Source of the DNA: Clostridia bacterium BRH_c25
GTDB taxonomy: Bacteria; Bacillota_A; Clostridia; Lutisporales; Lutisporaceae
Direction: 5' to 3'
Assembly: GCA_001515955.1 (NCBI GenBank)
Contig: LOES01000024.1
Location: 1 to 6,760, forward strand
Length of the DNA: 6,760 nucleotides
Both the position numbers and the translations under genes were made by a program. Of this stretch, positions 1 through 5,171 are shown piece by piece (positions within the stretch are counted from its first letter, which is position 1; the number at the start of each line of letters is the position of its first letter). Below the pieces are notes generated by a model. That model had not been told where the DNA came from. It did not search any database and saw only the letters and a list, made by a program, of their open reading frames with translations.

Positions 1-969
1 TTCTATGGACTCGTCCCTCATATTTCCGGAGGTATCAGGCCTGACTGCGTAAAGCTTGTACTTTGCCGCTTCATCCAGCTTTCCATCCTGATAAAGCTCA
101 AGATATTTTGCAAACATTTCCCGCATTACTATAAGCACCTCTTCAACACAGTCATTATGGTAATCAATTAATGCTATGCGCAAAACGTCCACCGGCATGA
201 TTCTGGCAAACTGCATCATTGTTTCCGCAGTATCTCCCAGGAAGCAGGCTATTGAAGCATGAGCTATAGTGCCTCCTCCTTTTCCTCCCCACCAGCCTCC
301 CTGGTCATTGGTGGAAACCATTGCCCTGGAGTTCTTACTGTGCTTCTGGTTATATGCCTTCACCGCCAGAGAATATGCATAGCCATGCATGGCCTGAAGC
401 TTATAGTGGGCAAATCTAGCCGGAAAGAACAGAATATCCTTGCCCTTTGTGGCTACCAAGGTATTATACACATTTGTGGCAATCCTTGTAGTCTCGGTAA
501 GAACCCCGAGAATCGGAGTTTCAAGTATGGCAAAATCCCTGTACCTTCCCCTGACCTTCAATACCGGCTGAACCTCCATGGGATCTCCCTCATACTTTGC
601 AAAGGTACCGTCCTGCACAGCCTCTACTTCAAGACTGTCGTAGGTGTTCACAAAGCTCCCCTCTTCATCAAAATATCCGGTACATTCCTGTAATATTGCC
701 AGGGCTTCGTCTACTCCAGCGACTATGCTGAAAGGCTTTCTCCTGGTAAAGAACTGCATCTCCACCCTGATATCTCCGTTTCTAACATCTGTGCAATCTA
801 TGTCCTTTATATCGCTTTTCCCTTCAAAAACATAATTTTCCTTGGAAAGCTCCTTTAAAATCCTTACTGTATTTGGAAAATAGGCATCTGAATACCAGCC
901 TATGCGCATTCTTTCCGAATCTATCCTGAAGGTTTCCTTTTGCAGCCGTTTACCGTTGAATATGCTCAT
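1..969 (-). CDS. Nicotinate phosphoribosyltransferase, 5' part (runs off left edge)
   Basis: I read 323 uninterrupted codons from ATG at 969 down to base 1, with no stop, so this is the N-terminal two thirds or so of the protein. The family converts nicotinate plus PRPP, with ATP, to nicotinate mononucleotide in cytosolic NAD salvage. Visible hallmarks are an N-terminal RIGWYSDAYF segment, ILETPILGVLTETTRIATNV, a glycine-rich loop GGWWGGKGGGTIAHASIA followed by GDTAETM (the GT-x-AH and GDT pattern of this family), and VRPDTSGNMRDE, which matches the family's phosphoribosyl-binding V-R-x-D-[ST]-G segment. The start is supported by a Shine-Dalgarno AAGGAGG at 986-980, 10 bases upstream. It lies downstream of the SEC-C gene on the same strand but has a terminator between and its own promoter, so it is probably a separate unit. 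The family call rests on motif memory. A quinolinate phosphoribosyltransferase-type annotation is the alternative. Confidence 0.82.
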   Translation of the reverse strand, partial: MSIFNGKRLQKETFRIDSERMRIGWYSDAYFPNTVRILKELSKENYVFEGKSDIKDIDCTDVRNGDIRVEMQFFTRRKPFSIVAGVDEALAILQECTGYFDEEGSFVNTYDSLEVEAVQDGTFAKYEGDPMEVQPVLKVRGRYRDFAILETPILGVLTETTRIATNVYNTLVATKGKDILFFPARFAHYKLQAMHGYAYSLAVKAYNQKHSKNSRAMVSTNDQGGWWGGKGGGTIAHASIACFLGDTAETMMQFARIMPVDVLRIALIDYHNDCVEEVLIVMREMFAKYLELYQDGKLDEAAKYKLYAVRPDTSGNMRDESIE

Positions 970-1037
970 TGTTCTGCTTCCTCCTTCTATTTGCCAGGTC
1001 TAATCAAAATGTCTTTCAACCCAGTTGGGATTATACC

Positions 1038-1056
1038 TTAACAGAAGTGTTAATAA
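1038..1056. promoter_or_regulatory. Possible operator at the NAPRTase transcription start
   Basis: A perfect 6-bp inverted repeat TTAACA-GAAG-TGTTAA (1038-1053) sits immediately downstream of the -10 box and covers the predicted start site. It overlaps one copy of the 10-mer TTATTAACAC (minus strand, 1056-1047) that recurs at the other promoters of this window. Position and symmetry suggest a repressor site. Which regulator binds is unknown; NAD-metabolism repressors such as NiaR are an obvious guess that I cannot verify from memory of their motif. Confidence 0.4.
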
Positions 1057-1057
1057 C

Positions 1058-1086
1058 ATTGTATTGCTATATATTTTTTCCGTCAA
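1058..1086 (-). promoter_or_regulatory. Sigma-A promoter of the NAPRTase gene
   Basis: On the minus strand there is a -35 box TTGACG (1086-1081), a 17-base spacer and a -10 box TACAAT (1063-1058). Each box has one mismatch to consensus. The predicted start near 1051 would give a leader of about 80 bases before the ATG at 969. A second TATAAT lies at about 1035-1030 but has no good -35. Confidence 0.7.
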
Positions 1087-1106
1087 GAGATATATTATAT
1101 TACTTC

Positions 1107-1148
1107 AATTAAGGCCCCCATCGGTAAATTCCGACGGGGGCCTTAATT
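1107..1148 (-). terminator. Hairpin terminator after the SEC-C gene
   Basis: Two 18-base arms, 1107-1124 and 1131-1148, pair along their whole length with one G-U pair around a 6-base loop. The core is AAGGCCCCC/GGGGGCCTT. It begins 4 bases past the SEC-C stop codon. There is no long U-tract, but the stem ends in UUAAUU on either strand, so it could work in both directions. It separates the SEC-C transcript from the NAPRTase promoter. Confidence 0.75.
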
Positions 1149-1151
1149 CTG

Positions 1152-1658
1152 CTATTTATTTGCGCCGCAGCATTTCTTGTATTTTTTCCCACTTCCGCAG
1201 GAGCACGGATCATTTCTTCCCGGCTCTTCCGGCTTTATTACTGTACCGGAGAGTCTCTGCTCCTTTGTTATTTCCTTTCTTTTCTCCGCTGTAAGAATGC
1301 TCTCCCACTGTGGCAGGCTGTACAGCCATTCTGCTTTTGCGGCCAGCATGTTGTAGTACAGCTTTTCAAAGTCTATCTCCAATTTTACATTGCTTGACTC
1401 TTCTATTTCTTCAAGCTTCATCGGATTGACAAGACTGTCGTTAATACCGTCAAGAAAGCCTGTAAACAGGAGTATATCCGTCTCATACTTCTCTGCCAGC
1501 TCCTTTAAGGTTCCATCGACAATCTCATTAGGGTCGGAAAGCAGCTTTTCATAAATGGATTCTTCCATCGCGAAATAGCCTTCCCAAAACTTCTTTTTTT
1601 CCTTTTCATCCTGTTCGTTATTATATGCCGTGTTTCTCCAATTCTCAAATAAACTCAT
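1152..1658 (-). CDS. SEC-C zinc-motif protein
   Basis: This is a 168-residue, highly charged soluble protein with no signal peptide or membrane segment. The C-terminus carries a textbook SEC-C motif, [19 protein letters not shown], with C152-x-C154-x8-C163-C164. In SecA and many small proteins this motif binds zinc and contacts protein or nucleic acid partners. The first 145 residues are mostly predicted helix ([26 protein letters not shown]...; [23 protein letters not shown]) and I recognise no other catalytic motif, so the function is unknown. The start is supported by GGGAG at 1670-1666, 7 bases upstream. It is transcribed alone, from a promoter about 190 bases upstream through a structured leader, and ends at a strong hairpin. 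It resembles stand-alone SEC-C proteins of Clostridia rather than a SecA fragment, because no SecA helicase sequence is present. Confidence 0.85.
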   Translation of the reverse strand: MSLFENWRNTAYNNEQDEKEKKKFWEGYFAMEESIYEKLLSDPNEIVDGTLKELAEKYETDILLFTGFLDGINDSLVNPMKLEEIEESSNVKLEIDFEKLYYNMLAAKAEWLYSLPQWESILTAEKRKEITKEQRLSGTVIKPEEPGRNDPCSCGSGKKYKKCCGANK

Positions 1659-1674
1659 TCCACTACTCCCTTTT

Positions 1675-1738
1675 TTCAGTGCTTTTCATCTTAGTGCCTC
1701 GTAACGTATATCCCTTCTAGGGCATGCGAGGCACTGAA
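1675..1738 (-). promoter_or_regulatory. Alternative-pairing hairpin in SEC-C leader, next to the RBS
   Basis: In the minus-strand RNA, AGTGCCTCG (1735-1727) can pair with CGAGGCACT (1701-1693), 9 bp, enclosing a small CCCT/AGGG hairpin. The overlapping segment TTCAGTGC (1738-1731) can instead pair with GCACTGAA (1682-1675), 8 bp, which ends 4 bases before the Shine-Dalgarno GGGAG. The two stems share AGTGC and cannot coexist. This is the layout of a translation-level switch, but it matches no riboswitch class I know. Confidence 0.45.
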
Positions 1739-1746
1739 TCAATGTT

Positions 1747-1796
1747 GTACTTATTAACACTATGAAAGACTAGAAATTTGTTGTGTTAATAAGCAC
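1747..1796. repeat. 14-bp inverted repeat in the SEC-C leader
   Basis: The arms GTACTTATTAACAC (1747-1760) and GTGTTAATAAGCAC (1783-1796) pair over 14 bp with a single mismatch that is G-U on one RNA strand, around a 22-base loop. Each arm contains the recurring 10-mer TTATTAACAC. It could act as an RNA hairpin in the leader or as a pair of inverted protein-binding sites. It lacks a U-tract, so a simple terminator is less likely. Confidence 0.6.
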
Positions 1797-1848
1797 TAAT
1801 ACATTATTCCCAAAATATTGAATACACTTACTAAAATTATCGCTTATT

Positions 1849-1877
1849 ATTATAATACAATATGAGAATATATGCAA
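1849..1877 (-). promoter_or_regulatory. Sigma-A promoter of the SEC-C gene
   Basis: On the minus strand, TTGCAT (1877-1872), a 17-base spacer and a perfect TATAAT (1854-1849) begin 21 bases past the PilZ stop. The predicted start near 1842 gives an unusually long leader of about 184 bases that contains both inverted repeats described at 1747-1796 and 1675-1738. Confidence 0.65.
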
Positions 1878-1898
1878 TTTTTTATCGGATTGAAGCTG

Positions 1899-2282
1899 CT
1901 ACACTGTCGTTGTGATGCTGTTATCCAGCCGGCTCAAATGGCTGTAAAGCTTTCCGGATATATTAATGATCTCAAGTCCGTGGCGGAACATATCGCCCTT
2001 TCTAATTGTCCACATCACCTTTACAGTCACCTTTTCATAGCATACGTCTTCCAGCTTCATTCTCAGCAGCAATACAGAGCCTTTTTCATACAATCTATCC
2101 GATACAATACCCAGTCCCTCTGATGATACATTAAGAAGCATCAGTTCATGAGGTTCTTCATATTCCTCTGTTTCGCCGTTATATATTCTTTTTGTGCAGT
2201 ATACTTTTGAAAAGTAGTCTATCCTCTTACTCTTCCTCATCTCATCAAAATTTTCAGATTTCTTTATACCCCCGGATTCCAT
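1899..2282 (-). CDS. PilZ domain protein (c-di-GMP receptor)
   Basis: This is a 127-residue cytosolic protein consisting of one PilZ domain. The c-di-GMP ligands of the family are present: the arginine pair R16-K-S-K-R20 (RxxxR) and N51-V-S-S-E-G56 ([DN]xSxxG), followed by beta strands typical of the PilZ barrel (GLGIVSDRLYEKGSVLLLRMKL; VTVKVMWTIRKGDMFRHGLEII). It should therefore bind c-di-GMP and relay the signal by protein contact; the partner is unknown and no flagellar or cellulose gene is nearby. The reading frame stays open upstream to a TTG at 2303, but a Shine-Dalgarno GGAGGT at 2295-2290, 7 bases before the ATG at 2282, fixes the start there. It is divergent from the FAD oxidoreductase. 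No terminator of its own is evident before the SEC-C promoter. Confidence 0.88.
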   Translation of the reverse strand: MESGGIKKSENFDEMRKSKRIDYFSKVYCTKRIYNGETEEYEEPHELMLLNVSSEGLGIVSDRLYEKGSVLLLRMKLEDVCYEKVTVKVMWTIRKGDMFRHGLEIINISGKLYSHLSRLDNSITTTV

Positions 2283-2345
2283 AACATCTACCTCCATAAG
2301 CAAATTTGAAATTAGATGTTCTTTTCTGCTGGCTGTTCGTAGTTA

Positions 2346-2374
2346 TTAACACACAATGCAGCAGTATCTATATT
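2346..2374 (+). promoter_or_regulatory. Candidate promoter of the FAD oxidoreductase gene
   Basis: TTAACA (2346-2351), a 17-base spacer and TATATT (2369-2374) each differ from consensus at one base. The -35 box lies inside a copy of the shared 10-mer TTATTAACAC (2343-2352), so a protein bound there would block it. The predicted leader is about 155 bases; I see no other structure in 2400-2520 except AT-rich sequence. Confidence 0.45.
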
Positions 2375-2390
2375 GCTTGTATTATATTCT

Positions 2391-2399
2391 ATTATATCA
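2391..2399 (-). promoter_or_regulatory. Extended -10 promoter of the PilZ gene
   Basis: The minus strand has TGATATAAT (2399-2391), a TGn-TATAAT extended -10, with only a weak -35. The predicted start is near 2384, giving a leader of about 100 bases. It overlaps the plus-strand promoter below, so the two should exclude each other. Confidence 0.45.
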
Positions 2400-2535
2400 C
2401 TCAAGTATATACACAGCATCAGCAATTATATAAAACGCTTTTATTGAATTGTAAATGGAAAGTGGAGCACATAAGTATTCGGACTGTCTATTGGAAATAA
2501 TATTTAGCAGTAAATATTAACAGAGGTGCTGATGA

Positions 2536-3603
2536 GTGAAAATTGCAATTATAGGTGCAGGCTTATCCGGGCTTTCCTGCGCCCTTGAGTTTGAGAGAAA
2601 CGGAATTATCGCTGATGTTTTTGAAAGAGACAGCTCAGTAGGGTGGCCTTGGCCAACAGTGGGTTTTTGGCCTGAAATCCTGCTGAGGGACTACGGAGAT
2701 ATAATAAAGTATCTGAGAGAGAATTTTCAAATCAGCATAAAGCCCTTAAGCAAATGCACCAACATCATAATGAAATCAAAGAATCAGAAGGTAGAGATAA
2801 ATGGCAGCCTGGGTTACTCTATCGTCAGGGGAAAAGGGGCAGAGTCAATAGAAAAGCAAATCGCAGATTTATTGAGGCTAACTCCTGTTAAGCTCAACAG
2901 CCCTGTAGACTACAAGGAGCTGTCAAATAAATATGATTGGGTTATTGTTGCTACCGGAGATGATATCATTGCCAGAGAACTGGGTCTGTGGAAGGATAAA
3001 GGCTTGATACAAATTACCGGTGCGGTGGCCATCGGCTCTTTCAGGCCTGATTCATCAACCATATACTTCAATACCGAATATGCAGGCACCGGTTATGCGA
3101 GGGTGGCACCCTTCAATGAGATTCAGGCAATCGTCGATCTCTATGCCATCGGTTACGGGAAGTTCGAAACTGACAGGCTGTTCTCCAAGTTTCTGGAATA
3201 TGAAAACCTTGACCACTTGGAGTTCCTATACCGTATAACTCCAAACCCGTTTTCCACAGGTAAGCTCGCGAGATACAAGGTCAGGAACCTATTATTTACA
3301 GGCCGGGCGGCAGGACTGACCGAAAGACTGCTGGGAGTTGGCGGGGTGGGAGCGATACTAAGCGGTATTTATGCCGCAAGAGCAATAATACAAGGCCTCG
3401 ATTTTGAGGCACATATGAATAAATTAGCGGCCTGGGCAGAAAGTATGTCTGCCTATCGTGATATTGTGAACAGATTCGACAACGATGATTTTGACAGACT
3501 GCTTGCAGCAGTAGGCAAGCCGGGCATTAAGCAGCTTGTTTATAACACACATATTGATTTTGTTGAAAATATAGGAAAAGTTCTAAAAACATTTGTAAAA
3601 TAA
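2536..3603 (+). CDS. FAD-dependent oxidoreductase, geranylgeranyl-reductase-like
   Basis: This is a 355-residue protein with an N-terminal Rossmann dinucleotide fold: G7-A-G9-L-S-G12 and the acidic strand end E30 (DVFERD) that binds the FAD ribose. A second nucleotide-facing strand, WVIVATGDD, lies at about 135-143, and the C-terminal flavin motif NLLFTGRAAGLTERLLGVGG at about 251-270 runs into helix GAILSGIYAARAI. This order is that of the GG-reductase/PHBH-like flavoproteins, which often reduce isoprenoid double bonds, but the substrate here cannot be read from the sequence. The usual GD of the C-terminal motif is G256-R257. The start is GTG at 2536, with GAGGT 8 bases upstream; an ATG at 2532 is out of frame. 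No membrane segment is obvious. No partner gene is adjacent and no terminator is evident after the stop. Confidence 0.78.
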   Translation: MKIAIIGAGLSGLSCALEFERNGIIADVFERDSSVGWPWPTVGFWPEILLRDYGDIIKYLRENFQISIKPLSKCTNIIMKSKNQKVEINGSLGYSIVRGKGAESIEKQIADLLRLTPVKLNSPVDYKELSNKYDWVIVATGDDIIARELGLWKDKGLIQITGAVAIGSFRPDSSTIYFNTEYAGTGYARVAPFNEIQAIVDLYAIGYGKFETDRLFSKFLEYENLDHLEFLYRITPNPFSTGKLARYKVRNLLFTGRAAGLTERLLGVGGVGAILSGIYAARAIIQGLDFEAHMNKLAAWAESMSAYRDIVNRFDNDDFDRLLAAVGKPGIKQLVYNTHIDFVENIGKVLKTFVK

Positions 3604-3648
3604 TAGGTTGTATGCTAAGATTTAATGCTGCCAAGGGGTGGTGCCATT

Positions 3649-3702
3649 ATGAGAAAAGTATATGAAACAGAAAGACTTATACTTAAGGTATTGACATTAT
3701 AG
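3649..3702 (+). pseudogene. GNAT acetyltransferase N-terminal remnant (17 codons)
   Basis: A good Shine-Dalgarno (AAGGGGTGG, 3633-3641) precedes an ATG encoding MRKVYETERLILKVLTL and then TAG. ETERLIL is the classic first strand of RimJ/RimL-type GNAT acetyltransferases, whose full length is about 170-190 residues. Nothing after K13 resembles GNAT; the last codons are made by the -35 box and spacer of the asnA promoter. I infer the 5' stub of a deleted gene. A real short leader peptide is the alternative. It lies 45 bases downstream of the oxidoreductase stop and could once have been its operon partner. Confidence 0.5.
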
Positions 3703-3719
3703 CTAAAAGTTAATATAAT
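3691..3719 (+). promoter_or_regulatory. Consensus promoter of the T-box/asnA unit
   Basis: TTGACA (3691-3696), a 17-base spacer and TATAAT (3714-3719) give a perfect sigma-A promoter. Transcription should start near 3726, just before the T-box leader. A promoter this strong fits a unit whose expression is set downstream by attenuation. Confidence 0.9.
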
Positions 3720-3725
3720 AATAAA

Positions 3726-4010
3726 AATTGCAAATTTTCGACAATGATGGGACGAGTAGCTTGAAGGATATGCTTAAGCGAGCTGGGGATGGTGTAAGCC
3801 CGGCACTAAGCCTGAAGTGAAGAACAGCCCTGAGTCTCCAACCGAAATCCGCATAGGAAAGTAGGCTTGGACGGAGCCATACCGTTATAGAATGGGCAGT
3901 ATCGATTTTATTCAGGAATCCGTGCTGGCAAAGTGGGTTGAAGCAAATGCTTTCAACCAATCAGGGTGGTACCGCGAATTACCTTTCGTCCCTTTCTTAG
4001 GGATGAAGGG
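3726..4010 (+). promoter_or_regulatory. T-box leader, Asn-specific (AAC specifier)
   Basis: This is a full T-box riboswitch of about 285 bases. Stem I is closed by GGGAC (3749-3753) with GTCTC (3834-3838). The S-turn strand AGTA (3755-3758) faces GTGAA, and the specifier is AAC (3823-3825) followed by A, which reads Asn. The distal part GAGCTGGGGATGGTGTAAGC is the usual stem I apex. A hairpin at 3936-3958 (GGTTGAA/TTCAACC) precedes the T-box core AGGGTGGTACCGCG (3963-3976), with the TGGT bulge that pairs with the tRNA acceptor end. Uncharged tRNA-Asn should stabilise the antiterminator and switch asnA on when asparagine is short. Confidence 0.93.
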
Positions 4011-4017
4011 TTTTTTT
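3982..4017 (+). terminator. T-box intrinsic terminator
   Basis: The arms 3982-3993 and 3999-4010 (CCTTTCGTCCCT/AGGGATGAAGGG) form 12 bp with two G-U pairs and a 5-base loop, followed by seven T. Its left arm competes with the T-box antiterminator, so this is the OFF state of the riboswitch. Confidence 0.93.
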
Positions 4018-4049
4018 ATTTTTCAAAATCATTTATAGGAGGTAATTTT

Positions 4050-5102
4050 ATGGCAGACATGTATTCAGTCAAAGACTACGAAGCAGCACTTGGAATCAGG
4101 GAAACAGAAGTGGCTATAAAGGTTATAAAGGACTTTTTCGAGTCACAGCTTGCAAAAAAACTCAATCTTACAAGAGTATCAGCCCCACTCTTTGTATTAA
4201 GGTCCTCGGGACTTAATGATAATCTTAACGGTGTAGAACGTCCCGTATCCTTTGACGCTCTTTCCCTCAAGGATACAGAGGTGGAGATTGTACAGTCCCT
4301 GGCCAAATGGAAAAGGATTGCTCTTAAGAGGTATGGATTCTCAACAGGAGAAGGTTTATATACCGACATGAATGCTATTCGCAGGGACGAGGAGCTGGAC
4401 TGCCTTCATTCTATTTATGTAGACCAGTGGGATTGGGAGAAGATAATCCGGCATGAGGACAGGACCCCGGAAACCCTTAAAGATATTGTAAAAAGCATAT
4501 ACAGTGTATTCCTGGATACTGAAAAGCATATTTTCAGTCTTTATCCTCATCTCAAGCCTGTGCTTCCGGAAGAGATCACCTTTATTACTGCACAGGAGCT
4601 TGAGGATATGTACCCTGATAAAACACCCAAGGAAAGAGAAAACCTTATTGCCAAGGAAAAAGGTGCTGTTTTCCTTATGCAGATAGGTGCTGCCCTGGAA
4701 TCCGGTATCAGACACGACGGCAGAGCACCTGACTATGATGATTGGACACTGAATGGAGATATAATATTCTGGTACCCTGTGCTGGAATGCGCCTTGGAGC
4801 TTTCTTCCATGGGCATTCGTGTAGATGAAAAGGCACTCCTGGATCACTCCATGGGCATTCGTGTAGATGAAAAGGCACTTCTGGATCAACTGGAGATCTC
4901 AGGCTGCAAGGACAGGAAGACCCTACCCTTCCACAGCTCGCTGCTCAAGGGTGAACTGCCCTACACCGTCGGAGGAGGAATAGGCCAATCCAGGATATGC
5001 ATGTATTTCCTGCAGAAGGCTCATATAGGAGAAGTGCAGTCCTCCATGTGGCCGGAAAGCATACATGCGGAATGTGAGGAGAAAAACATAAAGCTGCTGT
5101 AA
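4050..5102 (+). CDS. asnA: Aspartate--ammonia ligase (asparagine synthetase A)
   Basis: The enzyme makes asparagine from aspartate, ammonia and ATP through an aspartyl-AMP intermediate, on a class II aminoacyl-tRNA synthetase fold. Family blocks are present in order: [69 protein letters not shown] and the motif-3-like GGGIGQSR, ending SSMWPES. ATG at 4050 with AGGAGG at 4037-4042 is the start; the frame is open further upstream, but that part is T-box RNA. Length is 350 residues against about 330 for E. coli AsnA. Fourteen of the extra residues come from a tandem duplication: residues 253-266 are repeated as 267-280. The reading frame is otherwise intact. Whether the enzyme stays active with a second [13 protein letters not shown] inserted is open. 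It is controlled by the Asn T-box and is monocistronic. Confidence 0.95.
   Translation: MADMYSVKDYEAALGIRETEVAIKVIKDFFESQLAKKLNLTRVSAPLFVLRSSGLNDNLNGVERPVSFDALSLKDTEVEIVQSLAKWKRIALKRYGFSTGEGLYTDMNAIRRDEELDCLHSIYVDQWDWEKIIRHEDRTPETLKDIVKSIYSVFLDTEKHIFSLYPHLKPVLPEEITFITAQELEDMYPDKTPKERENLIAKEKGAVFLMQIGAALESGIRHDGRAPDYDDWTLNGDIIFWYPVLECALELSSMGIRVDEKALLDHSMGIRVDEKALLDQLEISGCKDRKTLPFHSSLLKGELPYTVGGGIGQSRICMYFLQKAHIGEVQSSMWPESIHAECEEKNIKLL
4806..4889 (+). repeat. 42-bp tandem duplication inside asnA
   Basis: Copies 4806-4847 and 4848-4889 differ at two positions only: 4838 C versus 4880 T (silent, Leu), and 4847 C versus 4889 A (His to Gln). The unit is in frame, 14 codons. Recalled E. coli AsnA has one copy of SSMGIRVD followed directly by the equivalent of the second copy's end, which shows that this is an insertion and not the family norm. 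Confidence 0.95.
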
Positions 5103-5114
5103 AGCAGCTTTATG
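5087..5114 (-). terminator. Terminator for the EamA transcript, overlapping the asnA end
   Basis: A perfect 12-bp stem CATAAAGCTGCT (5087-5098) / AGCAGCTTTATG (5103-5114) has a 4-base loop containing the asnA TAA stop. On the minus strand it is followed at once by five T (5086-5082), the intrinsic terminator pattern, so it most likely ends the convergent transporter transcript. On the plus strand there is no T-tract, so there it may only protect the asnA mRNA end. Confidence 0.65.
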
Positions 5115-5141
5115 ATGCGAGATACGAGATGCGAGATGCGA
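5114..5141 (+). repeat. Four tandem heptamers GATGCGA
   Basis: GATGCGA, GATACGA, GATGCGA, GATGCGA occupy 5114-5141 without gaps, beginning on the last base of the terminator stem. The third-to-fourth unit continues into GAGGAAT-TTGGGT-ATTCCTC (5140-5159), a 7-bp hairpin. No coding role is apparent. Confidence 0.85.
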
Positions 5142-5171
5142 GGAATTTGGGTATTCCTCATGGGTTCAGGT

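Noticed and set aside
259..693. Plus-strand open frame of 144 codons
   Set aside because: It lies antisense to the clear nicotinate phosphoribosyltransferase frame, has no family motif and no ribosome site.
1025..1294. Plus-strand frame of 89 codons
   Set aside because: It runs through the NAPRTase promoter and the terminator hairpin into antisense of the SEC-C gene.
1872..2123. Plus-strand frame of 83 codons
   Set aside because: It is antisense to the PilZ gene and has low-complexity composition without any motif.
2283..2303. TTG start adding seven residues to the PilZ protein
   Set aside because: The added codons contain the GGAGGT Shine-Dalgarno that serves the ATG at 2282.
3703..3960. 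Minus-strand frame of 85 codons
   Set aside because: It is antisense to the T-box leader, with no ribosome site and no recognisable protein.
3966..4049. Upstream extension of asnA by 28 codons
   Set aside because: This stretch is the T-box core and terminator; the ATG at 4050 has the AGGAGG site and fits the family N-terminus.
4356..4889. Minus-strand open frame of 177 codons with an internal repeat
   Set aside because: It is the antisense shadow of asnA; its repeated segment is just the 42-bp duplication read backwards.
5114..5141. Heptamer array as a CRISPR
   Set aside because: The units are 7 bp with no spacers, and there are no cas genes.
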